A stretch of 12,760 nucleotides of DNA from Gammaproteobacteria bacterium (lineage in GTDB: Bacteria > Pseudomonadota > Gammaproteobacteria > Pseudomonadales > Cellvibrionaceae): NCBI GenBank assembly GCA_021151835.1, contig JAGKWO010000069.1, positions 1 through 12,760 of the forward strand. The letters are read 5' to 3'. The stretch's first letter is position 1. Every line of letters starts with the position of its first letter. Positions 1 to 7,848 of the stretch are shown here, piece by piece. The position numbers were made by a program, and so were the translations under genes. The notes beneath the pieces are model-generated. The model saw only the letters and a list, made by a program, of their open reading frames with translations, did no database searches and was not told the origin of the DNA.

Positions 1-258
1 AATGCTCAAACCGAGCAGGATGGTGGATTTGCGCCCGAGTTTATCCGCGAGGAAGCCGAAGGCGATACCGCTGAACGCGATAGCGATCATCGGCGCGTAA
101 TGGAACGCGCTGGCTTGGGTGAGGTTTAATCCGAATTCCTTGATGATGACAGGGATGATCACCCCAACCGCATCGGTAGTCATGGCAAACATGGTAAACA
201 TCAAAAAAGTCAGCCAGCGAATCAGGCGTTGGTTTTGGTGTTCTTGCGGTGCGGACAT
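1..258 (-). CDS. MFS sugar permease, N-terminal part (runs off window)
   Basis: Only the first 86 codons are present; the gene continues beyond position 1. The start is the ATG at 258-256, with a GAGGG-like ribosome site about 8 bases upstream. The product opens with a short polar stretch (MSAPQEHQNQRLIRW). A hydrophobic helix follows, then a second helix leading into GFLADKLGRK at residues 68-77. That is the conserved loop 2-3 motif A (G-x-L-A-D-x-x-G-R-K) of major facilitator transporters. It is therefore an inner-membrane secondary transporter. The substrate cannot be read from this fragment. Its divergent position against a ROK regulator, glycosidase, TonB receptor and fructokinase suggests uptake of a fructose-containing oligosaccharide across the inner membrane. 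It shares the 322-359 promoter/operator region with the regulator. Confidence 0.88.
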   Translation of the reverse strand, partial: MSAPQEHQNQRLIRWLTFLMFTMFAMTTDAVGVIIPVIIKEFGLNLTQASAFHYAPMIAIAFSGIAFGFLADKLGRKSTILLGLSI

Positions 259-321
259 AGGATTGCCCTCATTGGTTGGCTCTGGGATGCAAATGGCGTT
301 CGGGCTAGGATAGCGAAAACG

Positions 322-359
322 GTTGACTTATTTATTCACAGTGGTTTAATTAAGTCAAC
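322..359. promoter_or_regulatory. Divergent promoter with nested dyad operator (candidate ROK-regulator site)
   Basis: An outer 9-bp perfect inverted repeat, GTTGACTTA (322-330) and TAAGTCAAC (351-359), encloses an imperfect palindrome with core CACAGTG centred on 340 (331-349). On the plus strand TTGACT (323-328), a 16-base spacer and TTTAAT (345-350) make a good sigma-70 promoter for the regulator at 406. On the minus strand TTGACT (358-353) can serve the MFS gene with a weaker -10 near 330-335. The core plus right flank, TCACAGTGRTTTAATTAA, recurs at 2787-2804 with one difference. A protein bound here would cover both promoters. Assignment to the adjacent ROK protein is inference from proximity and symmetry. 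Confidence 0.65.
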
Positions 360-405
360 TGGGAAATGCAGTGGCAGTGCATATGCATCATGTGTAGGGG
401 TAGTT

Positions 406-1605
406 ATGAGTAAAGGTAGCAATTCCAGCGGGCTCCGTCGGTACAACGAGCGCGTGCTGATCAGTAGCCTGCGCCGTTTGGGGATGGCATCCAAATTTGA
501 GCTTGCCAAGCTTGCCAACCTTACGCCCCAAGCGGTTACCAGAATAATTGATGACTTGGAACAGGCCAGCTTGGTGGAGCAGCGCGGCAAAATCCAGCGT
601 GGCTTGGGACAACCATCCACCATGTACGCGCTCAACCCCAAGGGCGCTTATTCCATTGGAGTTAACGCCGGGCGCAACGACATTCAAATTCTGTTGATGG
701 ATTTCTGCGGCAACGTGCTGAGTAAGGTTGCGCATGAGTTCACCTTGCCCGATCCGGATTTTCTGTTGGAGAAAGTCGTTCACGGGGTGGATTACTTGCG
801 CTCCAGTTTGTCGCCGGAGCATCAAGCGCGAATCGTGGGTGTGGGTTTGGCAATGCCATGGTTTATGGGAGCCTGGCAACAAGAATTAAACATGAGTGAT
901 GAATTGTCGCAGCGGTGGAATAGCTTTAACCCGCGCGCAGCTTTGGCAACAAAAATCGACCTTCCTATTTATGTGGAAAACGATTGTTCTGCAGCGGCGG
1001 CTGCCGAATTAAAATTAGGTTGTGGTTCCCGAGTGCGTAATTTCCTTTACATGTTTATCGGCACCTTTGTGGGTGGGGGTGTTGTGTTACACGGGGAACT
1101 TGAATCGGGTGTGCACGGTAATGCTGGAGCAGTTGCATCTATGCCCGTGACTCCGTCGCGATTGGATACCGTAGCGCCCGCTAAAGGGCCGTTTGAAACA
1201 TTGGCCAATCGTGTCTCTATTTATGCACTGCGCCGCCATTTGAATGCGCGTGGCTTCGCCATCACTAACATTTCGCAGCTGCCCGTTTTGTTACCAGCAG
1301 CGCAAGCCGTGTTGGATGAATGGATAGAGGATGCGGTAGATGCCTTTGCATTTGTTGCGCTATCAGCCACCGGAGTTTTGGATTTGGAAGCCATCGTTCT
1401 CGATGGCAATTTGCCTCGTGAAATTGTGCAGTGCTTGGTGGTAAAACTGGATGAAAAAATCAAACAGTTCACCCCTACCGGCGTGCATCAACCGGAAATT
1501 ATTGTGGGCAGTATTGGGCCGGATGCGCGCGCGGTTGGCGGGGCAATTCTGCCGCTCTACGCACATTTCTCCCCGGATAAAAGCGTGATGCTGACCAGTG
1601 ACTAA
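406..1605 (+). CDS. ROK-family transcriptional regulator (NagC/Mlc/XylR type)
   Basis: The product is about 399 residues. The ATG at 406 is chosen because AGGGG (396-400) lies 5 bases upstream and the winged helix-turn-helix starts just inside. An in-frame extension back to 229 would begin upstream of the promoter. Residues about 15-75 form the winged HTH (FELAKLANLTPQAVTRIIDDL then a wing at RGLGQPSTMYAL). Residues about 83-395 form the ROK sugar-kinase-like fold. That fold shows GVNAGRNDIQI in place of the kinase phosphate loop G-x-D-x-G-G-T, YVENDCSAAA at 189-197 aligning with the ROK N-D active-site region, and GTFVGGGVVLHG at 219-230. The HxxxCxCGxxGCxE zinc motif of ROK kinases is absent, so this is a sugar-sensing regulator rather than a kinase. 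Likely role: repressor of the locus, with ligand binding in the ROK domain releasing the CACAGTG dyads. The hydrolase starts 72 bases downstream and is probably co-transcribed. Confidence 0.9.
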   Translation: MSKGSNSSGLRRYNERVLISSLRRLGMASKFELAKLANLTPQAVTRIIDDLEQASLVEQRGKIQRGLGQPSTMYALNPKGAYSIGVNAGRNDIQILLMDFCGNVLSKVAHEFTLPDPDFLLEKVVHGVDYLRSSLSPEHQARIVGVGLAMPWFMGAWQQELNMSDELSQRWNSFNPRAALATKIDLPIYVENDCSAAAAAELKLGCGSRVRNFLYMFIGTFVGGGVVLHGELESGVHGNAGAVASMPVTPSRLDTVAPAKGPFETLANRVSIYALRRHLNARGFAITNISQLPVLLPAAQAVLDEWIEDAVDAFAFVALSATGVLDLEAIVLDGNLPREIVQCLVVKLDEKIKQFTPTGVHQPEIIVGSIGPDARAVGGAILPLYAHFSPDKSVMLTSD

Positions 1606-1677
1606 TTGGGTAATCAAGCGCGCAATGGTGATGATCGCTAGGCGCTTTTTCAATTTTTTAACTCTGGGAGTAAGTCT

Positions 1678-2655
1678 ATGTTGCAACTACGCGATAAGTG
1701 GGTTTGGGATTTTTGGTTTGCGGTAGACGGTGAGGATTACCATATTTTTTACTTGCAGGCTGACAAGTCACTGGGTAACCCTGATCTGCGCCATTGGAAT
1801 GTCTCTGTTGGTCACGCGGTATCGCGTGATCTGAAACATTGGTCTTTGTTGCCGGACGCACTCGCGCCCACCGCTGATAACGACGAAGCACCAGATTCAT
1901 TTACCACCTGGACAGGTAGCGTGGTGCGTTACCAGCAGGAATGGTTAATGTTTTATACCGGCACAATGCGCGCTGAAAAGGGATTGGTGCAGCGAGTGTG
2001 CCTGGCGCGTTCAACGGATTTAATTCACTGGACCAAAGCGGAACAAAATCCCGTTGTGCAGTTGGATGAGCGCTGGTACGACGGCCTGAAACTCGCATAC
2101 TGGCATGATGCATCCTGGCGCGACCCATGGATTGTTTTCGACAAGGATGCTGCAGGAAATGATCTTTTTCATATGCTGGTTACCTGCCGTGTGAATCGTG
2201 GTGAACCTGATGGTCGCGGTGCTATTGGCTACGCAAGCTCGCGCAATATGATTGACTGGAAGGTTGGCGATGCCTTTCTCGCGCCTGGCTGGTTTGGCGA
2301 AATGGAGGTGCCGCAAATTCAAAAAATAGGTGCGCGCTATTATTTATTCTGCTCCGTCTCCGCCCGCTACCATTCTGCTCGCTACAAAACACAACCGGAT
2401 GTTGTTCCGCAAACCGGTATTAAATATTTTGTATCCGACAACCTGCTCGGCCCCTATGAGGTGCTTGGCGATAGCTTTTTAACCCGCCCGGATCAGGATG
2501 GCTTGTATGCAGGGCGCCTTATTCAGGGGCCTGATGGAGGTTGGAAGTTTATGGCCTTCCTCGGCAATAACGCTGCGGGCGAGTTCCAGGGAGTCATTAT
2601 CGATCCCATCCCTGTTGTCGTGTCCCCTGAGGGTAAGTTGTCGTTAGCTGGCTAG
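1678..2655 (+). CDS. Cytoplasmic clan GH-J glycoside hydrolase (GH32/GH68-like fructosidase)
   Basis: A 325-residue protein with no signal peptide, so probably cytoplasmic. GGGAG (1666-1670) lies 7 bases before the ATG. It has the layout of a five-bladed beta-propeller of clan GH-J. VWDFWF at 9-14 puts D11 at the nucleophile position. WTGSVV (78-83) and MFYTG (91-95) are typical blade-2 strands. WRDPW (147-151) is the RDP transition-state motif with D149. MEVPQI (209-214) corresponds to the W-E-C-P acid/base motif of GH32, giving E210. The usual GH32 WMNDPNG motif is replaced by a form closer to the GH68 VWDSWP motif. The C-terminal beta-sandwich of GH32 is missing, leaving a single-domain enzyme. 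With a fructokinase in the locus, hydrolysis of sucrose or short beta-fructosides to release fructose is the best guess. Linkage and exact family are unproven. Confidence 0.8.
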   Translation: MLQLRDKWVWDFWFAVDGEDYHIFYLQADKSLGNPDLRHWNVSVGHAVSRDLKHWSLLPDALAPTADNDEAPDSFTTWTGSVVRYQQEWLMFYTGTMRAEKGLVQRVCLARSTDLIHWTKAEQNPVVQLDERWYDGLKLAYWHDASWRDPWIVFDKDAAGNDLFHMLVTCRVNRGEPDGRGAIGYASSRNMIDWKVGDAFLAPGWFGEMEVPQIQKIGARYYLFCSVSARYHSARYKTQPDVVPQTGIKYFVSDNLLGPYEVLGDSFLTRPDQDGLYAGRLIQGPDGGWKFMAFLGNNAAGEFQGVIIDPIPVVVSPEGKLSLAG

Positions 2656-2772
2656 TGCTGAGCACTGCCGGTAAGTTACCCGGTCGGATTATTGTTCCTT
2701 AATTACTCATGTCGAACGGTATAAAGGCATAAAGAACCCTCAACCAATGACAAAAAGATCAGACAAGTTTTC

Positions 2773-2804
2773 TTGATAATATTAAATCACAGTGATTTAA
2801 TTAA
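2773..2804 (+). promoter_or_regulatory. TonB-receptor promoter with perfect palindromic operator
   Basis: TTGATA (2773-2778), a 17-base spacer and TTTAAT (2796-2801) form a sigma-70 promoter about 60 bases before the receptor start. The palindrome TTAAATCACAGTGATTTAA (2782-2800) has perfect 9-bp arms around a central A, and one more base pair extends it to 2781-2801. It fills the spacer and overlaps the -10. The same core and right flank occur in the 322-359 region, also between -35 and -10, with the same TTTAAT -10. This arrangement fits repression by the ROK regulator encoded at 406-1605. Only binding by that protein is inferred. Confidence 0.7.
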
Positions 2805-2859
2805 ATGGACGATGTAGATAACAAAAACGATTTATTACTAACACTGGAGAGAATTAGAC

Positions 2860-5400
2860 ATGTTAAGCCCCAAATCTTTTTTGCCTAACAGCCTGGCGTT
2901 TGCGATTGCCACCCTGTCATTGGCTGCTGTTGCCCAAGAGGGCGCTGTAGAAGAGATGATTGTGACAGGTGTTGTTGGAAAAGAAGTGAGCAAGCTGGAC
3001 GCCAGTATTTCGGTAAGCGCCTTACCTGCCACAGAGGTGGAGAAGGCATCGCCCCGGTCAATCGCCGAAGCTTTCCGCAGCTTGCCCGGTATACGTGCGG
3101 AATCCTCCGGTGGTGGCGGCAACGCGAACATCACTATTCGCGGCATTCCCCTGGCGACCGGTGGTTCCAAATACATGCAAATTCATGAAGATGGTTTACC
3201 GGTTCTGGAATTTGGTGATATCAACTTTGGCAACACCGATAACTTTATACGTTTTGATTCCAGTGTTGAGCGAATTGAGTCGGTACGCGGTGGCTCTGCA
3301 TCCACACTCGCTAGCAATTCCCCCGGCGGAATCATCAACATATTGAGCAAGACCGGGAAAGAAGAGGGCGGTAATTTTGGGGTATCCAGCGGCCTTGACT
3401 ACGATGAGTTCCGCACCGATTTTGACTATGGTGGCCAGCTAACCGATAGCATTTACTACCACATCGGAGGCTTTTACCGTAATGGCGAAGGCGTACGTGA
3501 GACGGGTTTTAACGGCGACAACGGAGGGCAAGTCAAATTCACTCTCACAAAAGAATTGGAAAAAGGTTTTGTGCGTGTTTACGTGAAAAACCTCGATGAC
3601 AAAGTCACCACCTATTTGCCGGCCCCGGTGCGTGTAAAAAGTAACGGCTCCTATGGCCCTGTTGGCGGGTTTGATGCGAGTAGCGATGCGCTACAAACAG
3701 CTGCATCTTCACAAATCACCACCTTTGATGCCTATGGCAACCCACATGAGCGATCCGTTCGCGATGGCATTGAATCCAAAGTAAATGCATTCGGTTTTGA
3801 GTTTGATAATGAAATTGGCGATGGGCTAACCATCAATAATAAATTCCGTCGCTCATCAATCACAGGCGGCTTTATTTCTCCGTTTACTGATGGATTCGCT
3901 GGTGGCACAGATACCATCGCCAACAAGGGCGCCGCGCTCTGTGCAAGCGCTTCAGTCGGCGGTGTGAGTATTGATTGTTCTGGCGGCGTAGTGGCAACGG
4001 TGAACGGCAAAGCCGCAAACCCTAACGCGCTGGCGTTCACCAATTTGATGTTCGATACCAAATTTGAAGACCTTGGTCTAACCGTGAATGACCTTCGTCT
4101 CACCAAAAGTTTTGATGCTGTCACTCTTACCGGTGGTTATTACTACTCGCAGCAAAATATCGACACCGCGTGGGAAAGCTGGCACACCCGCATGCAAGTG
4201 TTGGGTTCGGGAGAAAATATTCATTATGTCGCAAAAAACGCGGGCATAAATGCACAAGGTAATCGGGTGGACCTGGTGTTGGCAGACGAAGGGGCATTAA
4301 CCCAGAGCTTTCTGGCTTGGGATTGGGATCTGGATTACACCACCACTGCCCCATACGTAAATGTGGCATTTCAACTGACCGACGATTTCTCATTCGACGT
4401 TAGCGTGCGTCGGGATGAAGTGCAGGCACGTGGCGTTCGCCTGGATGGCTGCTGTGGTGGTAATCGTTCAACAGATTTGAACGGCAATGGCACCGTCGGT
4501 GAATTTGCGGTGGCCAATGGTGTAATCACTCGCCTGGATTCGGATGCTTTGTTAGAAAATGCTGGCGCCACATCGGCGGGTTTTATTGCTGGAGGCGTGC
4601 GCGTACTTAACGAAAACAATGCCGCCGTGACACGCGTAAATTATGATGCCGCCAACACCGCCTATTCCGTGGGTGGCACCTACTTGTTGAATGATAATTC
4701 CTCAGTATTTGCCCGCTACAGTGATGGTGGTCGCGCTGTGGCAGATCGTTTGACGCAGGTTGCAGGTTCCTTGAATTCCGATGGAAGCCTGAGTGCTACA
4801 ACCGATGGCTACGACAATGTGCAGCAATTGGAAGTGGGTTATAAAATAATGCAAGATGATTGGTCGCTCTTTGCTACTTTATTTAATACCCTCACCGAAG
4901 AAACGAATGCGGAAATTACTTCTGGCGTTACTTTTGTGCGTGAATACGAAGCCACAGGTTTGGAATTGGAAGGCAAATACCAATTCAACGATTATTTCTC
5001 TTTGCGGGGAAATACCACTTGGTCGGATGCAGAAATCACCAAAGATAAAAACAATGCCGCTGTCGTCGGAAATACACCGCGTCGCCAGGCAGATTTTATT
5101 TGGACCATTGCGCCCGAATTTAATCTCAATCAATTAACCCTTGGCCTAGCCTTGCAGGGAACTACCGATTTTTATCTGCAGGACAACAATGATCTGAAGC
5201 AGAAAGGCTACAACCTGGTGAATCTCTATGCGAGCTGGAACATTAATGACCAACTCACCGCCAGCCTGAATGCCAACAACCTGACCGATGAATTTGCGAT
5301 AACCGAAGCAGAGGAAGGTAGCGCAGCAGTGGGCAGCATTATTCGTGGTCGTCCGGTCAGTGGTCGCTCCATGTCTGTCGGTTTGCGCTACAGTTTCTAA
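2860..5400 (+). CDS. TonB-dependent outer-membrane receptor for an oligosaccharide
   Basis: The product is 846 residues, usual for the family. GGAGAG (2845-2850) lies 9 bases before the ATG. Residues 1-25 are a signal peptide (hydrophobic SLAFAIATLSLAAVA, cleavage after A25). EEMIVTG at 31-37 is a plausible TonB box. The plug domain covers about 45-165, with SLPGIRAES, ITIRGIP and the NSPGGIINI motif. A 22-strand barrel follows, ending in SVGLRYSF with the terminal Phe recognised for outer-membrane assembly. It should move a ligand into the periplasm using TonB-ExbBD energy. The locus suggests a fructose-containing saccharide, although TonB receptors of this size also take siderophores; no siderophore genes are nearby. 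Cysteines at about 361/371 and the vicinal pair C531-C532 lie in probable extracellular loops. Transcription is from the 2773-2801 promoter and ends at 5413-5438. Confidence 0.93.
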   Translation: MLSPKSFLPNSLAFAIATLSLAAVAQEGAVEEMIVTGVVGKEVSKLDASISVSALPATEVEKASPRSIAEAFRSLPGIRAESSGGGGNANITIRGIPLATGGSKYMQIHEDGLPVLEFGDINFGNTDNFIRFDSSVERIESVRGGSASTLASNSPGGIINILSKTGKEEGGNFGVSSGLDYDEFRTDFDYGGQLTDSIYYHIGGFYRNGEGVRETGFNGDNGGQVKFTLTKELEKGFVRVYVKNLDDKVTTYLPAPVRVKSNGSYGPVGGFDASSDALQTAASSQITTFDAYGNPHERSVRDGIESKVNAFGFEFDNEIGDGLTINNKFRRSSITGGFISPFTDGFAGGTDTIANKGAALCASASVGGVSIDCSGGVVATVNGKAANPNALAFTNLMFDTKFEDLGLTVNDLRLTKSFDAVTLTGGYYYSQQNIDTAWESWHTRMQVLGSGENIHYVAKNAGINAQGNRVDLVLADEGALTQSFLAWDWDLDYTTTAPYVNVAFQLTDDFSFDVSVRRDEVQARGVRLDGCCGGNRSTDLNGNGTVGEFAVANGVITRLDSDALLENAGATSAGFIAGGVRVLNENNAAVTRVNYDAANTAYSVGGTYLLNDNSSVFARYSDGGRAVADRLTQVAGSLNSDGSLSATTDGYDNVQQLEVGYKIMQDDWSLFATLFNTLTEETNAEITSGVTFVREYEATGLELEGKYQFNDYFSLRGNTTWSDAEITKDKNNAAVVGNTPRRQADFIWTIAPEFNLNQLTLGLALQGTTDFYLQDNNDLKQKGYNLVNLYASWNINDQLTASLNANNLTDEFAITEAEEGSAAVGSIIRGRPVSGRSMSVGLRYSF

Positions 5401-5412
5401 GCAAACCATTTC

Positions 5413-5438
5413 GCCGGAGAGCGATCTCCGGCTTTTTT
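5413..5438 (+). terminator. Strong intrinsic terminator after the TonB receptor
   Basis: GCCGGAGA (5413-5420), a GCGA tetraloop and TCTCCGGC (5425-5432) make a perfect 8-bp stem, followed directly by six T (5433-5438). It begins 12 bases after the receptor stop codon and ends only 24 bases before the fructokinase ATG, so it sits inside the apparent operon. Confidence 0.9.
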
Positions 5439-5462
5439 CCTTTTCTATTCGGGTTACACAGT

Positions 5463-6383
5463 ATGGGCCAACAATTGGGGCATTTTATTGCAGCTCTTGA
5501 AGCGGGTGGCACCAAGTTTAATTGCGCATTGATGGACACAAATTTTAATGTGATTGTGCAAAGTGCCTTTCCAACCACGCACCCTGAAGAAACGCTTCCG
5601 GCGGTCAGAGACTTTTTCCGTCATGCGGCCCGTGCGCACCACGGCCAATTAATCGCGATGGGAATTGCCAGCTTTGGCCCGGTGGACTTATTTGTTGAAT
5701 CCGAGCTTTACGGCTTCATTACGAATACTCCCAAACCTCACTGGTCAAACACCGACATTTGCGGATTCTTTTCGCGCGAACTCAACGTCCCTGTCGCTTT
5801 CGAGACCGATGTTAATGGGGCAGCCTGGGGTGAAAAAGTCGCCGGTGCGGCGAAATCGCTCAGCGATTTTATTTACGTCACCGTAGGTACGGGAATTGGT
5901 GCGGGCATTGTGGTTAACAATGCATTGGTGCGCGGCGTTCGCCACCCGGAGGTTGGCCATATGCTAATGCCGCGCGATCAGGTTATGGATAATTTTGCAG
6001 GCTGTTGTCCCTTTCATGTCGGTTGTTTGGAGGGCTTAGCTTCAGGCAAAGCCATAGAGGCCCGCTGGGGTGTATCCGGAAAATTTTTGCCTGCTGATCA
6101 CCCTGCGTGGATGATGGAAGCCCAATACCTTGCGCTTATGTGTGTCAACCTCACCCATTTGCTGGCGCCCCAAAAAATTATCCTGGGTGGTGGAGTGATG
6201 GAGAAAGCGCAATTGCTTCCAATGATCCATGATTATTTTTCAGCATTCATCAACGGCTACGCTGCTGATTGTGTAATGCAAAACACGGCGGATTATATTG
6301 TGAAGACTCCGTTAAATGGCGCGGCGGCTATCATAGGTATTACCGATTTGGCATTGAACCTTTGGCGCCAACCGGCGCACTAA
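5463..6383 (+). CDS. Fructokinase, ROK family
   Basis: The product is 306 residues, a usual length for ROK fructokinases (EC 2.7.1.4), which make fructose 6-phosphate from fructose and ATP in the cytoplasm. Motifs in order: EAGGTK at 13-18 (phosphate loop); YGFITNTPKPHW at 83-94, typical of the ScrK/YdhR fructokinase subgroup; TDVNGAAWGE at 115-124 with D116 as catalytic base; GTGIGAG at 142-148; and HPEVGH at 161-166 followed by CCPFHVGC at 181-188, giving the zinc ligands H166, C182, H185 and C188. All key residues are present. The ribosome site is weak (CGGG about 10 bases upstream). There is no room for a promoter between the terminator at 5413-5438 and the ATG. Expression therefore needs read-through or a promoter inside the receptor gene. 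It converges with hemN. Confidence 0.9.
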   Translation: MGQQLGHFIAALEAGGTKFNCALMDTNFNVIVQSAFPTTHPEETLPAVRDFFRHAARAHHGQLIAMGIASFGPVDLFVESELYGFITNTPKPHWSNTDICGFFSRELNVPVAFETDVNGAAWGEKVAGAAKSLSDFIYVTVGTGIGAGIVVNNALVRGVRHPEVGHMLMPRDQVMDNFAGCCPFHVGCLEGLASGKAIEARWGVSGKFLPADHPAWMMEAQYLALMCVNLTHLLAPQKIILGGGVMEKAQLLPMIHDYFSAFINGYAADCVMQNTADYIVKTPLNGAAAIIGITDLALNLWRQPAH

Positions 6384-6414
6384 GCGCGCAGGTTGTAAAA
6401 AGCCGCGCTCCCTA

Positions 6415-7818
6415 TCAAATAATCTTCGAATAGCGAATGGGGTGTACATTATTGCTGGTTTTGTTCAAGTACTCATCAAACACCATGCAGACGCGGCGAA
6501 TCAGCAATCGCCCTTTGTTTTGAATATGGATACCCAGGTTATCAACAACGACCAGTCCATCTTCAACCATGGGTTGTAACTGTTCCAGTTCGGCGCGGAA
6601 ATAGTCGCCAGGGTTAATATCAAAGGCGCGTGCAATTTCATGGAAGGATAAATCGAAGTCGCAGATCAGGCGGTTGATCACATAGCGCCGCAACAAATCT
6701 TCCTGGTTTAACGTAAAGCCTTTGGCAATGGGCAATAAACCCATATCCAACTTTTGTTGGTAGCTGTTCAAGTCCTTGGCGTTTTGCACGTAGACATTGT
6801 CGATCATGCTAATGGACGAAACACCCACCGCGAGCAGGTCGCAGTTGCCATGGGTCGAGTATCCCTGGAAGTTGCGCTGCAATTGTCCCCTGGATTGTGC
6901 GGTCACCAATTCATCGCCGGGTTTTGCGAAATGGTCCATGCCGATGTAAAGGTAACCGGCCTGCTGCAGGCGTTCGATGGCAAAATGAAGCATTTCCAGT
7001 TTTTCGGCGGGGCTGGGCAAATCTTCCTCGCGAATCATGCGCTGGCTTTTAAACAAGTGCGGCATGTGGGCGTAATTAAATAGCGACAGGCGATCCGGCC
7101 CAAGGTCAATGACTTTTTGCAATGTGGCTGCAAGGGTTCTCTTGTTTTGTAAGGGCAAGCCGTAAATCAAATCCATGCTAATGGATTTGTAGCCTTGGTC
7201 GCGCAATGCCTTCACCAGGTCAGCAACTTGCTCAAGTGTGTTGAAGCGATTCACCGCCCCTTGCACTTGCTCATCAAAATCCTGCACACCCATGCTCACC
7301 CGGTTGAATCCCAGCTGGCGCAGGTGCGCCATGGTGTTAATGCTGACTCGCCCCGGGTGGACCTCAATGGAAAACTCTCCCTGGTCATCATCGGCGAAGG
7401 AAAACAATCGCCGCGTCGCATTCATGAGCAGCGACATTTCATCATCACTGATGAATGTTGGAGTACCGCCACCCCAATGTAATTGCTGGACCTGTTTGCC
7501 TGGCTCGAACATATCCGCGTAGAGCGCCAATTCCTGGATCATGCGCTGGATATAGGGCAGTGATCGCCCCTTGTTGTTGGTCACTATTTTATTGCAGCCG
7601 CAGTAGTAACAAAGGCTTTCGCAAAAGGGAATGTGGAAATACAGCGATAGCGGGCGATGGGCGAGGTTGCTGCGCACTATTGCGCGGAACAACGACGACT
7701 GGCTAAAGGCGTCCTGGAATTGCGGCGCCGTGGGGTAGGAGGTGTAACGCGGCCCCGCCAGGTCATAGCGCTGGATCAGCTGTTCATCCCATTCAATCGC
7801 TTTTTCAAAAATAGACAT
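6415..7818 (-). CDS. hemN: Oxygen-independent coproporphyrinogen III dehydrogenase HemN
   Basis: The product is 467 residues, close to the usual ~457. It converts coproporphyrinogen III to protoporphyrinogen IX without oxygen, using S-adenosylmethionine and a 4Fe-4S cluster, in the cytoplasm. The start at 7818 is chosen over a longer frame reaching 7977. It gives the family N-terminus (EWDEQLIQRYDLAGPRYTSYPTAPQF region, residues 9-34), has AGGGG 9 bases upstream, and avoids overlap with the divergent gene. LYFHIPFCESLCYYCGCNK at 59-77 carries the radical-SAM cysteines C66, C70 and C73, the extra C75, and Y60/H62. HWGGGTP, the SIEVHP region, SMGVQDFD and a C-terminal HemN domain follow. The upstream Anr/FNR-like box implies induction at low oxygen. 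Confidence 0.95.
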   Translation of the reverse strand: MSIFEKAIEWDEQLIQRYDLAGPRYTSYPTAPQFQDAFSQSSLFRAIVRSNLAHRPLSLYFHIPFCESLCYYCGCNKIVTNNKGRSLPYIQRMIQELALYADMFEPGKQVQQLHWGGGTPTFISDDEMSLLMNATRRLFSFADDDQGEFSIEVHPGRVSINTMAHLRQLGFNRVSMGVQDFDEQVQGAVNRFNTLEQVADLVKALRDQGYKSISMDLIYGLPLQNKRTLAATLQKVIDLGPDRLSLFNYAHMPHLFKSQRMIREEDLPSPAEKLEMLHFAIERLQQAGYLYIGMDHFAKPGDELVTAQSRGQLQRNFQGYSTHGNCDLLAVGVSSISMIDNVYVQNAKDLNSYQQKLDMGLLPIAKGFTLNQEDLLRRYVINRLICDFDLSFHEIARAFDINPGDYFRAELEQLQPMVEDGLVVVDNLGIHIQNKGRLLIRRVCMVFDEYLNKTSNNVHPIRYSKII

Positions 7819-7848
7819 GGCAAAAGGCCCCTTGGCGTAGTGTCCGCC

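Noticed and set aside
229..405. Upstream extension of the ROK regulator frame
   Set aside because: It would start before the promoter/operator and overlap the divergent MFS gene; ATG 406 has a good ribosome site and the right N-terminus.
1616..1647. AAGCGC...GCGCTT plus T-rich run as a terminator between regulator and hydrolase
   Set aside because: Six-bp stem with a 20-base loop is too weak, and no separate hydrolase promoter is seen.
3732..4124. 130-codon antisense frame within the TonB receptor gene
   Set aside because: Shadow of a well-supported receptor frame, with no ribosome site or recognisable domain.
6383..6409. AGCGCG...CGCGCT hairpin between the convergent fructokinase and hemN genes
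   Set aside because: Six-bp stem, 15-base loop, no T tract on either strand; too weak to call a terminator.
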